This document shows positions 1-5,877 of a stretch of 7,114 nt of DNA, in pieces. Below the pieces are notes generated by a model that saw only the letters and a list, made by a program, of their open reading frames with translations, had not been told where the DNA came from and searched no databases. Location of the stretch: contig JAOZUP010000056.1 of assembly GCA_029938595.1 (NCBI GenBank), positions 6,980 through 14,093 of the forward strand, written 5' to 3'. Source of the stretch: Thermoanaerobaculales bacterium (GTDB lineage: Bacteria > Acidobacteriota > Thermoanaerobaculia > Thermoanaerobaculales > Sulfomarinibacteraceae). Positions within the stretch are counted from its first letter, which is position 1, and the number at the start of each line of letters is the position of its first letter. Both the position numbers and the translations under genes were made by a program.

Positions 1-570
1 CGGTCGCGACCCGGGCTTGGCGATTGGCACGCCGTCTCGGCAGAGAGGGCATTCGTCCGCAGTCCAGGTTGGGAAGTCCACGTCGAGCAGGGAGCGGCTC
101 GGCAACGGAGCAAAGGGCTGGTTATCGCCCGACCGGTTGATCATCGAGGCCACACCGATCACCGCGGCACCGAGACCTTCGAGGATCTCGATCACTTCGC
201 GGGTCGAACGCCCGGTGGTGACCACGTCCTCGATCACGACGACCCGTTGCCCCGGCGCGACGCCGAACCCGCGGCGCAGGACCATGGTGCCTTCGGAGCG
301 CTCGGTGAATAGGAACGGGAGGTCGAGGGCGCGCGCCGTCTCGTGGCCGATGATCAGCCCGCCCATAGCCGGAGCGATGATGATTTCCGGGTCGAGTTGT
401 GCGCCGGACACGGCATCGGCGAGCTGCCCGCCGGCACGGGCCGCTCGGCGCGGATGTGCGAGGTAGAGGGCGCACTGGAGGTAGTCCCCCGAGTGAAGGC
501 CGGAGGAAAGCAGGAAGTGCCCCTTCTGGTGGGCGCCACACGCGGTCAGCTCGTCGAGCGTGAGGTTCAC
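1..570 (-). CDS. pyrE: Orotate phosphoribosyltransferase, 3' end just outside window
   Basis: This gene encodes the cytoplasmic enzyme that joins orotate to PRPP to make orotidine 5'-monophosphate, the fifth step of de novo UMP synthesis. 190 codons are visible without a stop. The N-terminal part holds the family pattern GHFLLSSGLHSGDYLQC (residues 17-33). A hydrophobic strand with APAMGGLIIG follows at 66-75, and the PRPP-binding loop VVVIEDVVTTGRST lies at 110-123. A CPLC pair of cysteines (174-177) and the tail GVPIAKPGSRP fit the Thermus-type PyrE subfamily, whose C-terminus looks like this, so only a few codons are probably missing. I chose the GTG start at 570 because it gives the normal N-terminus and has GGGAG five bases upstream. 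The start overlaps the stop of the upstream regulator gene in a GTGA arrangement, which suggests translational coupling. The family call is very secure. Confidence 0.95.
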   Translation of the reverse strand, partial: MNLTLDELTACGAHQKGHFLLSSGLHSGDYLQCALYLAHPRRAARAGGQLADAVSGAQLDPEIIIAPAMGGLIIGHETARALDLPFLFTERSEGTMVLRRGFGVAPGQRVVVIEDVVTTGRSTREVIEILEGLGAAVIGVASMINRSGDNQPFAPLPSRSLLDVDFPTWTADECPLCRDGVPIAKPGSRP

Positions 571-1916
571 GGTTTCTCCCGCTCGATGCCGTAGGCACGC
601 ATCTTCTTATAGAGGTTCGAGCGCGGCGTACCGATCACGCGGGCGGTGGCGGCCACGTTCCAGCCGTTGCGTTCGAGGTGATGAAGCAGGTAGGCGATTT
701 CGGACTGCCGCTGAAACTCCTGCAGCGAGGCCAGGTCGAGCAGAGAGTCGACCGCACTGCCGGCCGGCAGAGCCGGGAGGTCCACCCTTTGAATGGTGTC
801 ATCGAGCTCCATGATCACTGCCCGTTCGACCACGTTCTTGAGCTCGCGCACATTCCCCGGCCACGGGTGGCGCATCATGGTCTCCATCGCGTCGTCGCTC
901 CAGGTCTTGGGACGCCGGTTGTACTCGCGGCAGAACTCGCCGGTGAGATGCTCCACCAGATGAGGGATGTCTTCCGGATGCTCGCGCAGCGGCGGCGTAC
1001 GCAAGACCACCACCGCGAGCCGGTAGTAGAGATCCTCGCGGAAGGCGCCGGCCTGGACCTCGGCCACCAGATCCTTGTTGGTCGCGGCGATGACCCGCAC
1101 ATCGACCTGGAAGGCGCCGCCGGCGCCGACCGGCTCCACCTCACCATCCTGGAGCACGCGAAGCACCTTTGCCTGGGTCTTGAGGCTCATGTCCCCGACC
1201 TCGTCGAGGAAGATCGTGCCACCGTCGGCCTGCACGAACTTGCCGACCTGGCGGCGGTGGGCGCCGGTAAACGAGCCCTTCTCGTGGCCGAAGAGCTCCG
1301 ACTCGATGAGCTCCTCGGGAATCGCCGCGGAATTGACACGCACGAAGGGTTTCCTCGCACGGTCGGAAAGGTGGTGGAGCCGGCGAGCCACCAACTCCTT
1401 GCCGGTGCCCGACTCCCCCTGAACCATCACGGTGGCGCGGGACGGCGCGACGCGGGCAATCTCCTCTCGAAGCTGCCGCATCGACGAGCTCTCGCCGAGC
1501 AGCGGCGGCGGATCCGCCGTCCCGCCCTGATCCCGCGCGACCCGTCCCTGGGCCACGGCGCCGCGAACCGCCAGCAGCAGATCGGCGCGGTCGGGCGGTT
1601 TGGTCAGATAACCCGCTGCGCCAGCCTGCAGACACTCACTCGAGGTGAACTCGTCACCATGGCCGGTGAGGATGACAATCGGGATTTCGAGGCCGCGCTG
1701 GCGAAGATTGTCCAACAACCCGAGACCGTCCATCCCCGGCATTTTGATATCGAGGAGGGCGGCGTCCGGCGGGTTGGCGTCAAGCGCATCGAGCGCCTGG
1801 AAGGCGTCGTTCGCCTCCTCGACACCGAATCCCTCGGCCGTCAGAATCCGCCGCAGGACCTTGCGAACCCCGGCGTCGTCGTCGATGACCAGGACCGTGC
1901 CTTCCATGCGCACCAT
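567..1916 (-). CDS. NtrC-family sigma-54-dependent response regulator
   Basis: This is a DNA-binding response regulator that, once phosphorylated by a histidine kinase, should remodel sigma-54 RNA polymerase by ATP hydrolysis. Its 449 residues are the normal length. The receiver domain (about 5-120) has the acidic cluster D12-D14, phospho-acceptor D56 in LLDIKMPGMDG, T84 and K106. The AAA+ domain (about 139-375) has Walker A GESGTGKE (167-174), the sigma-54 contact loop as GSFTGA (214-219, Ser where Ala is most common) and Walker B IFLDE (235-239). A Fis-type helix-turn-helix ends the protein (about 415-445, NVAATARVIGTPRSNLYKKM). M1 at 1916 or M4 at 1907 could be the start; neither has a clear Shine-Dalgarno sequence. 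No kinase gene is in view, so the signal is unknown. pyrE follows with a 4-nt overlap. The family is certain, but which subfamily (NtrX, ZraR, AtoC-like) is not. Confidence 0.95.
   Translation of the reverse strand: MVRMEGTVLVIDDDAGVRKVLRRILTAEGFGVEEANDAFQALDALDANPPDAALLDIKMPGMDGLGLLDNLRQRGLEIPIVILTGHGDEFTSSECLQAGAAGYLTKPPDRADLLLAVRGAVAQGRVARDQGGTADPPPLLGESSSMRQLREEIARVAPSRATVMVQGESGTGKELVARRLHHLSDRARKPFVRVNSAAIPEELIESELFGHEKGSFTGAHRRQVGKFVQADGGTIFLDEVGDMSLKTQAKVLRVLQDGEVEPVGAGGAFQVDVRVIAATNKDLVAEVQAGAFREDLYYRLAVVVLRTPPLREHPEDIPHLVEHLTGEFCREYNRRPKTWSDDAMETMMRHPWPGNVRELKNVVERAVIMELDDTIQRVDLPALPAGSAVDSLLDLASLQEFQRQSEIAYLLHHLERNGWNVAATARVIGTPRSNLYKKMRAYGIEREKP
576..580 (-). promoter_or_regulatory. 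Ribosome binding site of pyrE
   Basis: GGGAG lies five bases before the GTG at 570 and within the last codons of the regulator gene. It supports the GTG start and re-initiation at the overlapping stop and start codons. Confidence 0.6.
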
Positions 1917-1932
1917 GGTAGCAGGCGGGCTT

Positions 1933-2014
1933 GGGGTTAGGAGGTTAGGAGGTTAGAGAGTTAGGAGGTTGGATGCTCAGCCCTCACCTCCTCACTCCCT
2001 AACTTCCTCACCTC
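1933..2014. repeat. Inverted pair of GAGGTTAG-type octamer arrays
   Basis: On the plus strand five octamers run head to tail: GGGGTTAG, GAGGTTAG, GAGGTTAG, AGAGTTAG and GAGGTTGG (1933-1972). After the 8-base spacer ATGCTCAG, the opposite strand of 1981-2014 carries four more: GAGGTGAG, GAAGTTAG, GGAGTGAG and GAGGTGAG, plus GG. The two arms (1941-1972 and 1981-2014) can therefore pair imperfectly over about 32 bases, with roughly five mismatches or wobbles. The element fills most of the 105-bp gap between the aldehyde dehydrogenase stop and the regulator start. A transcript would fold into a long purine/pyrimidine hairpin, but no T-run follows on either strand, so a classical intrinsic terminator is not supported. 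It might be a dispersed repeat or a regulatory structure. Confidence 0.85.
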
Positions 2015-2021
2015 GTCAAGC

Positions 2022-3578
2022 CTATTCGACCTCGAACTTCACCCCCTGCGCCAGGGGTAGCTCGCCGCCCCAGTTGATGGTGCAGGTCTGGCGGCGCATG
2101 TAGCCCTTCCAGGAGTCCGAGCCGGCCTCCCGGCCGCCGCCCGTGTGCTTCTCACCGCCGAAGGCACCGCCAATCTCGGCCCCAGACGTGCCGATGTTGA
2201 CGTTGGCGATGCCGCAATCCGAACCCTCGTGGGAGAGGAACTGCTCGGCCGTACGCATGCTCTCGGTGAAGACCGCAGACGAGAGGCCCTGGTCGACCGA
2301 ATTGTGCATCGCCACCGCCTCATCGAAGGTCTCATACTCGAAGACGTAGAGGATTGGAGCGAAGGTCTCCTCGCGCGCGATCTCCATGTCGGGATGCGCC
2401 TTGACTATGGTGGGCTCGACGAAGAAGCCCTCACGGTCGGGCCGGCCGCCGCCGCAGAGAATCTCGCCACCCTGCTCGCGGATGGCGTCGAGGGCCGCGA
2501 GGTGGTCCGCTACCGCGCGCTCGTTGACCAGCGGGCCCATGAGGACGCCATCCTCCAGGGGATCTCCGATGGTGATGCTGGGGTAGGCCTTGACCAGACG
2601 CTCGATCAGCTGCGGCGCGATGGCTTTCTGCAGGAAGAGGCGCCGCAGGCTGGTGCACCGCTGACCGGCGGTCCCGACCGCGGCGAAGAGGACGGCGCGC
2701 AGGACGAGATCGAGATCCGCGTCGTCCGCGACGATGATCGCGTTGTTGCCGCCGAGCTCGAGGATGCTGCGGCCGAATCGGCGGGCGGTGGTCTCGGCGA
2801 CGTGGCGGCCCATTTTTGTTGAGCCGGTAAAGGAGACCAGCGGCACCCGCTCGTCGTTGATCAGGCGCTCGCCAACGCTACGGCCCGGACCGATGAGGAG
2901 GTTGAAGATGCCGTGCAGATCGTGGCGCTTCATCACCCGGTTGCAGATGTGCTGGACGGCAACCGCGGTCAGCGGCGCGTCCGAGGAGGGCTTCCACACC
3001 ACGGTGTCGCCGCAAACGGCGGCAAGAGCGGCGTTCCACGCCCACACGGCGACCGGGAAATTGAAGGCACTGATGACGCCCACCACACCGAGCGGGTGCC
3101 ACTGCTCATACATGCGGTGGCGCGGACGCTCCGATGGCATGTTCGGGCCGTAGAGCTGGCGCGACAAACCAACCGCGAAGTCACACATGTCGATCATCTC
3201 CTGGACCTCGCCGAGGCCCTCCGAGAGGATCTTGCCCATCTCCAGCGACACCAGACGGCCAAGGGGATCTTTGAAGACCCGAAGCTCGTTGCCGAGATCG
3301 CGAACGACCTCGCCACGGACCGGTGCGGGAACTATTCGCCATGATGTGAAGGCTTCGGCGGCGGTGGATATCACCTTTTCGTAGGCCGCTTCATCCGCCT
3401 GGATGATCGAGGCGATAGGCTCGCCGTCAGCCGGGTTGATCGACACCAGTTCCTTTTTTTCGTCGGGAACGATCCACTCGCCGGTGCAGGCACCGAGATT
3501 TGAGTCCTTGATCCCGAGCTCCAGCTGGAGGCCGAGGTCCGAGAAAAACTTTTTGATCTCACCGAGAACGTCCGTCAT
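2022..3578 (-). CDS. ALDH7/antiquitin-type aldehyde dehydrogenase (probable 2-aminoadipate semialdehyde dehydrogenase)
   Basis: This is an NAD(P)-dependent aldehyde dehydrogenase that oxidises an aldehyde to its carboxylate in the cytoplasm. The best family match by eye is ALDH7 (antiquitin), whose known substrate is 2-aminoadipate 6-semialdehyde in lysine breakdown. The 518 residues are of normal length. Visible motifs are SAFNFPVAVWAWN with the oxyanion Asn N173, cofactor-binding WKPS with K196, FTGSTKMG (250-257), general base E274 in LELGGNNA, nucleophile C308 in GQRCTS, and EETFAP near residue 405. The diagnostic ALDH7 tail (NIGTSGAEIGGAFGGEKHTGG, then GYMRRQTCTIN and LPLAQGVKF) is present. 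The ATG at 3578 has an excellent TAGGAGG five bases upstream and a candidate promoter before it. No other lysine-catabolism gene is in the window, so the substrate remains inferred; a broader aldehyde detoxification role is possible. Confidence 0.93.
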   Translation of the reverse strand: MTDVLGEIKKFFSDLGLQLELGIKDSNLGACTGEWIVPDEKKELVSINPADGEPIASIIQADEAAYEKVISTAAEAFTSWRIVPAPVRGEVVRDLGNELRVFKDPLGRLVSLEMGKILSEGLGEVQEMIDMCDFAVGLSRQLYGPNMPSERPRHRMYEQWHPLGVVGVISAFNFPVAVWAWNAALAAVCGDTVVWKPSSDAPLTAVAVQHICNRVMKRHDLHGIFNLLIGPGRSVGERLINDERVPLVSFTGSTKMGRHVAETTARRFGRSILELGGNNAIIVADDADLDLVLRAVLFAAVGTAGQRCTSLRRLFLQKAIAPQLIERLVKAYPSITIGDPLEDGVLMGPLVNERAVADHLAALDAIREQGGEILCGGGRPDREGFFVEPTIVKAHPDMEIAREETFAPILYVFEYETFDEAVAMHNSVDQGLSSAVFTESMRTAEQFLSHEGSDCGIANVNIGTSGAEIGGAFGGEKHTGGGREAGSDSWKGYMRRQTCTINWGGELPLAQGVKFEVE

Positions 3579-3583
3579 TTTGT

Positions 3584-3590
3584 CCTCCTA
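3584..3590 (-). promoter_or_regulatory. Strong ribosome binding site of the aldehyde dehydrogenase gene
   Basis: TAGGAGG, then ACAAA, then the ATG at 3578. It is the best Shine-Dalgarno sequence in the window and fixes this start codon. Confidence 0.85.
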
Positions 3591-3611
3591 CAGCAATTCG
3601 TCGCGGCCGGG

Positions 3612-3640
3612 AGTGTACCCTTCACCTCGCCTCATGCCAA
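3612..3640 (-). promoter_or_regulatory. Candidate sigma-70-type promoter of the aldehyde dehydrogenase gene
   Basis: Reading the minus strand, TTGGCA (3640-3635, five of six bases of the TTGACA consensus) is separated by 17 bases from TACACT (3617-3612, four of six of TATAAT). Transcription would begin near 3605, giving a leader of about 25-30 bases that includes the strong ribosome binding site. The CAAACGTT octamer array lies immediately upstream, roughly 50-80 bases before the predicted start point. This is sequence matching by eye only, and the host's consensus is unknown. Confidence 0.45.
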
Positions 3641-3654
3641 CCCCAGGAAACTTG

Positions 3655-3685
3655 CAAACGTTAAACGTTCAAACGTTCAAATGTT
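3655..3685. repeat. CAAACGTT short tandem array
   Basis: Four units run in a row on the plus strand: CAAACGTT, AAACGTT (one base short), CAAACGTT and CAAATGTT. Three units hold the self-complementary hexamer AACGTT, and the fourth has AATGTT. The last unit touches the TAA stop of the NYN gene (3686-3684), and the array sits just upstream of the aldehyde dehydrogenase promoter. It is AT-rich in a GC-rich setting. With only four units and no spacers it is not CRISPR-like. Operator sites or a dispersed repeat are both possible. Confidence 0.8.
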
Positions 3686-4139
3686 AGGGATCCTCGGCGT
3701 CGCCGCCGGAGGAAAAGAATGCCTCCCAATCGGCAATGTCGTGGGAGGAGAGTTTTGGCTCGTGCGCCGGCTTGCGGGGCGGCCTCGGCTTCCGGCTTTG
3801 CCACTCGCTGAGCGAGAGCACCCGACCGCCTCGATCACGAACTCGGCTTCCAAGCTCTCGATCGCCGGTCACCACAACCCACTCCGACGCCCGGGATCCG
3901 TTGGGAAGAATACGGAGGATGAGGTCGTCGGCACTCGAGGAGCCGGAGTATCGGACGGTGACGCGTCCAAGATGTTCGACCTTCGGCGAACCGTCCGGCG
4001 GGGGGCCGTCGAACACCACGGTGACCTGGAAACGCTCGTGTCGAACAGCCTCCAGGACCAGATGACGCACGTCGGCACGACTCCGCTCCGATGGTGGCAG
4101 ACTGTGAAGGAGATTATTTCCGTCAATCAACAGCGGCAT
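3684..4139 (-). CDS. YacP/Rae1-like NYN-domain ribonuclease-like protein
   Basis: This is a small 151-residue protein of the NYN (PIN-like) nuclease fold, most like the YacP family, whose Bacillus subtilis member Rae1 is a ribosome-associated mRNA endonuclease. The acidic residues expected for metal binding are visible: D6 in PLLIDGNNLLHSL, D44 in VVFDGPP, D71 and D72 in SSSADDLI, and D93 in VVTGDREL. A proline/arginine-rich linker (about 115-128) leads to the tail SSHDIADWEAFF typical of this family. I chose the ATG at 4139 because the domain begins at its second residue. The open frame continues upstream to an ATG at 4298, but that adds 53 residues encoded almost entirely by the palindromic repeat and looks spurious. 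No good Shine-Dalgarno sequence precedes 4139, so translation may depend on read-through from upstream. RNase activity is inferred from the family. Confidence 0.8.
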   Translation of the reverse strand: MPLLIDGNNLLHSLPPSERSRADVRHLVLEAVRHERFQVTVVFDGPPPDGSPKVEHLGRVTVRYSGSSSADDLILRILPNGSRASEWVVVTGDRELGSRVRDRGGRVLSLSEWQSRKPRPPRKPAHEPKLSSHDIADWEAFFSSGGDAEDP

Positions 4140-4146
4140 CGGAGCT

Positions 4147-4326
4147 AGCCCGCGATTCTCACCAGCTTTCCTTGCGAGGGCGGCGAGGTGCCGTGCCCAG
4201 CGGGGTTTTCGACCCGAGGGGCGCGGAGTCGTACTTGACAGTACGTCGAGCACCCCGAGGTGAGAAAACTCCGCTGGGTGCGGTGCATCGCTGGCCATAG
4301 CAGGAAGCTGGTGAGAATCGCGGGCT
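4147..4326. repeat. 180-bp imperfect palindromic element
   Basis: The ends are a perfect 21-bp inverted repeat: 4147-4167 matches the reverse complement of 4306-4326, beginning AGCCCGCGATTCTCACC. The centre is a perfect small hairpin, GTACT-TGAC-AGTAC (4231-4244). Between ends and centre the arms match at roughly 70% with about two single-base gaps, including a conserved CCCAGCGG-G-GTTTTC block. The element begins 2 bp after the stop of the DUF4388/J/TPR gene and ends 7 bp before the NYN start, so it is nearly the whole intergenic gap. It holds no gene of its own, although reading frames pass through it. No target-site duplication is visible. The form fits a MITE-like or large REP-like repeat. 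As RNA it would make a very long stem-loop without a T-run. Confidence 0.85.
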
Positions 4327-4328
4327 GG

Positions 4329-5873
4329 TCATTGCGCCTGACGCGCCCGGCGAAGCAGACGTTGGAGCTCTCTGGAGCCCGCCAGGTTCTTGTACATCTG
4401 TTTGGCGCGTTTGTTGTCCGGATCGATGGCGAGTGCACGCTCGAGCGATTTTCGTTGGCGCTCCGAGTGATTCCGTCGACGCCAGAAATTCGCCAGTTCG
4501 AGCCATGATTCCAAATGCTTTGGATTGGCCTCGATCGCTCGACGCATGCATGAAAGCGCGCGATTGACCCACAGTGGATTGCGTTGCAGCAGCTTGGCCA
4601 ACTTGAGCAGTTCGTCGGGCCGGGGTTCGATCGCACATGCCTGTTCGAGAAGCTGGATTGCCAAATAGAGCTCGTCCTCCTTGATGAGCTCGTCGGCCCG
4701 CTTGATGTTGGCCTCCACCAGTGCCTTTCGGGCATTCGGGTCGATCCCTGCCTTCTCAATATTCTCCATCGGGCCTCGATCCTGGCCCACCGACTTGAGG
4801 ATTTCATCGTACCTGTGGCGCGTACGGAAATCAGACAGCACCTCAAAGGCCGCCCGTCCCCGTTCGACGATCCGTTCCAGATGAAGCGTCATATCATTCA
4901 GATGGGCACCGCACGTTTCCGGCGAGAACCGCTTCTGAGTTTTTGTCCACACTTCCAGAATCTCGTTGGGTTCTGCATTTTGCTTGAGTCCGAGGGCGCG
5001 GTAATGGTCCACCTTCGTAATGTCGTCTGATAACTTGCGAATATGTCGTCGCTCCTCGAGCTGACGCTCGGTAAAATCGCCCTGGCCGGTCGTCTCAGTC
5101 TCTGGGGGCTCTTCCTCCGTTTGGGCGCTCTCCACTTCGTCAGCGGGCTCCTGCGGTCTGGCTTTCTCGCCGCCGTCTCCGACGACGACGGCGCCCGACA
5201 TCAAAAGGGTGTAAAGGGTTGTGTAGGCCTGTTCCTCGGGGAGCGAGGAGAGCTGGATGAGACTCGCGACGTCGTGGGCAGCGTCGAGGCGGCTGAGCAG
5301 GAACCCCTCGGTAGGCGTCAACTCAACCTCCTCGAGCATGTCGTTCAGCGAACCCGAGAGCTTCACGGTCTGGTTTGGGGATCCGATCACCGCGCGCACC
5401 GCCTCGACATCGGAGACCTCGCGCGCCGTGAGAACGATAATCTGGGAGGTGATGACGTTGGGCAAGGTGTCGAGCTGACCCTCGCCCCCACCCTCTACGA
5501 ACTCGCTCGTAGCGCCGGTCGTCGCTGCGGCTCTCCGGATGATGGTGAGCGCCAGCTCCTCGAGTTCCTTTTCGAGCTCCTCGTGAGTGATGTACCCACG
5601 AGTTACCAGAATGTGGCCAAGGGGGGGCGAATCACCCCCACCCTGGGCGAGAAGAATCAATGCGCGGTCGTCCTCATTGATCTTCTCCCGGGACACCAGC
5701 CACATCCCGAGCTTTTCTGCCTCGAGTTGGGAGCGCGCAGCCCGGATCTCGCCTCTGGTGAAGAGAATTTCCCGGGTCGAGCCCTCTGAGGTGGCCACCA
5801 GAGCGCCAGTCACTTTCTTCTGTGCCAGATCAGCCATCATTGAGGGCAGCGGCTGAGGTTTGGTCGTCGCCAT
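4329..5873 (-). CDS. DUF4388-like protein with degenerate J domain and TPR-like repeats
   Basis: This 514-residue protein has no signal peptide or membrane helix, so it is probably cytoplasmic. Its specific function is unknown. Residues about 15-150 resemble DUF4388 (PatA N-terminal-like: GALVATSEGSTREILFTRGEI, LGHILVTRGYI). Residues about 183-232 look like a small winged-helix-type module (LTPTEGFLLSRLDAAHDV...LLMSGAVVV). An acidic Pro/Glu-rich linker (238-265) and a charged helix (267-282) lead to a DnaJ-like stretch (287-360, DHYRALGLKQNAEPNEI...AFEVLSDFRTRHRYDEIL). The HPD tripeptide that activates DnaK is absent; KRFSPETC (314-321) lies there instead. TPR-like helices follow (about 386-490, AIQLLEQACAIEP, CMRRAIEANPKHLESWLELANF, SLERALAIDPDN). 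I prefer the ATG at 5873, 4 bases after the upstream stop, over the in-frame ATG at 5915, which would overlap that gene by 38 bases. A scaffold or regulatory role is inferred. Confidence 0.8.
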   Translation of the reverse strand: MATTKPQPLPSMMADLAQKKVTGALVATSEGSTREILFTRGEIRAARSQLEAEKLGMWLVSREKINEDDRALILLAQGGGDSPPLGHILVTRGYITHEELEKELEELALTIIRRAAATTGATSEFVEGGGEGQLDTLPNVITSQIIVLTAREVSDVEAVRAVIGSPNQTVKLSGSLNDMLEEVELTPTEGFLLSRLDAAHDVASLIQLSSLPEEQAYTTLYTLLMSGAVVVGDGGEKARPQEPADEVESAQTEEEPPETETTGQGDFTERQLEERRHIRKLSDDITKVDHYRALGLKQNAEPNEILEVWTKTQKRFSPETCGAHLNDMTLHLERIVERGRAAFEVLSDFRTRHRYDEILKSVGQDRGPMENIEKAGIDPNARKALVEANIKRADELIKEDELYLAIQLLEQACAIEPRPDELLKLAKLLQRNPLWVNRALSCMRRAIEANPKHLESWLELANFWRRRNHSERQRKSLERALAIDPDNKRAKQMYKNLAGSRELQRLLRRARQAQ

Positions 5874-5877
5874 TGGT

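Noticed and set aside
678..1940. 420-codon open frame on the plus strand opposite the sigma-54 regulator
   Set aside because: It is fully antisense to a gene with clear receiver, AAA+ and Fis motifs. Its translation shows no domain and it follows from GC-rich codon bias.
1941..2014. Rho-independent terminator for the aldehyde dehydrogenase gene
   Set aside because: The hairpin is long but imperfect and purine/pyrimidine-biased, and there is no T-run after it on either strand.
2145..2822. 225-codon plus-strand frame opposite the aldehyde dehydrogenase, and similar antisense frames at 5043-5789 and 6083-6748
   Set aside because: All lie inside well-supported genes on the other strand, are rich in Arg, Ala and Gly, and show no recognisable domain.
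3453..3459. A AAA AAG slippery heptamer in the zero frame of the aldehyde dehydrogenase gene (about codons 40-42)
   Set aside because: A -1 shift here meets a stop after about eight codons, giving a short useless product. I see no obvious stimulatory structure, so it is probably just Lys codon use.
3655..3685. CRISPR-like array
   Set aside because: Units are only 8 bases, adjacent and without spacers, and no cas gene is near.
3579..3690. Sigma-54 promoter upstream of the aldehyde dehydrogenase gene
   Set aside because: A GG and GC pair with correct spacing can be forced, but the surrounding bases do not resemble TGGCAC-N5-TTGC; the sigma-70-like match is better.
4140..4332. Target-site duplication flanking the palindromic element
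   Set aside because: The bases outside the two 21-bp ends (left GGAGCT, right GGTCAT) do not match as a direct repeat.
4145..4846. Minus-strand frames of 233 and 159 codons running from the TPR gene into the palindrome
   Set aside because: They are out-of-frame shadows of the DUF4388/J/TPR gene that stay open through the repeat. No family features or start signals support them.
5621..5639. Run of seven G followed by five C inside the DUF4388/J/TPR gene
   Set aside because: The frame is intact across it and encodes a Gly-Gly-Gly-Asp-Ser-Pro-Pro linker. It is a possible sequencing or slippage hot spot but there is no sign of a frameshift.
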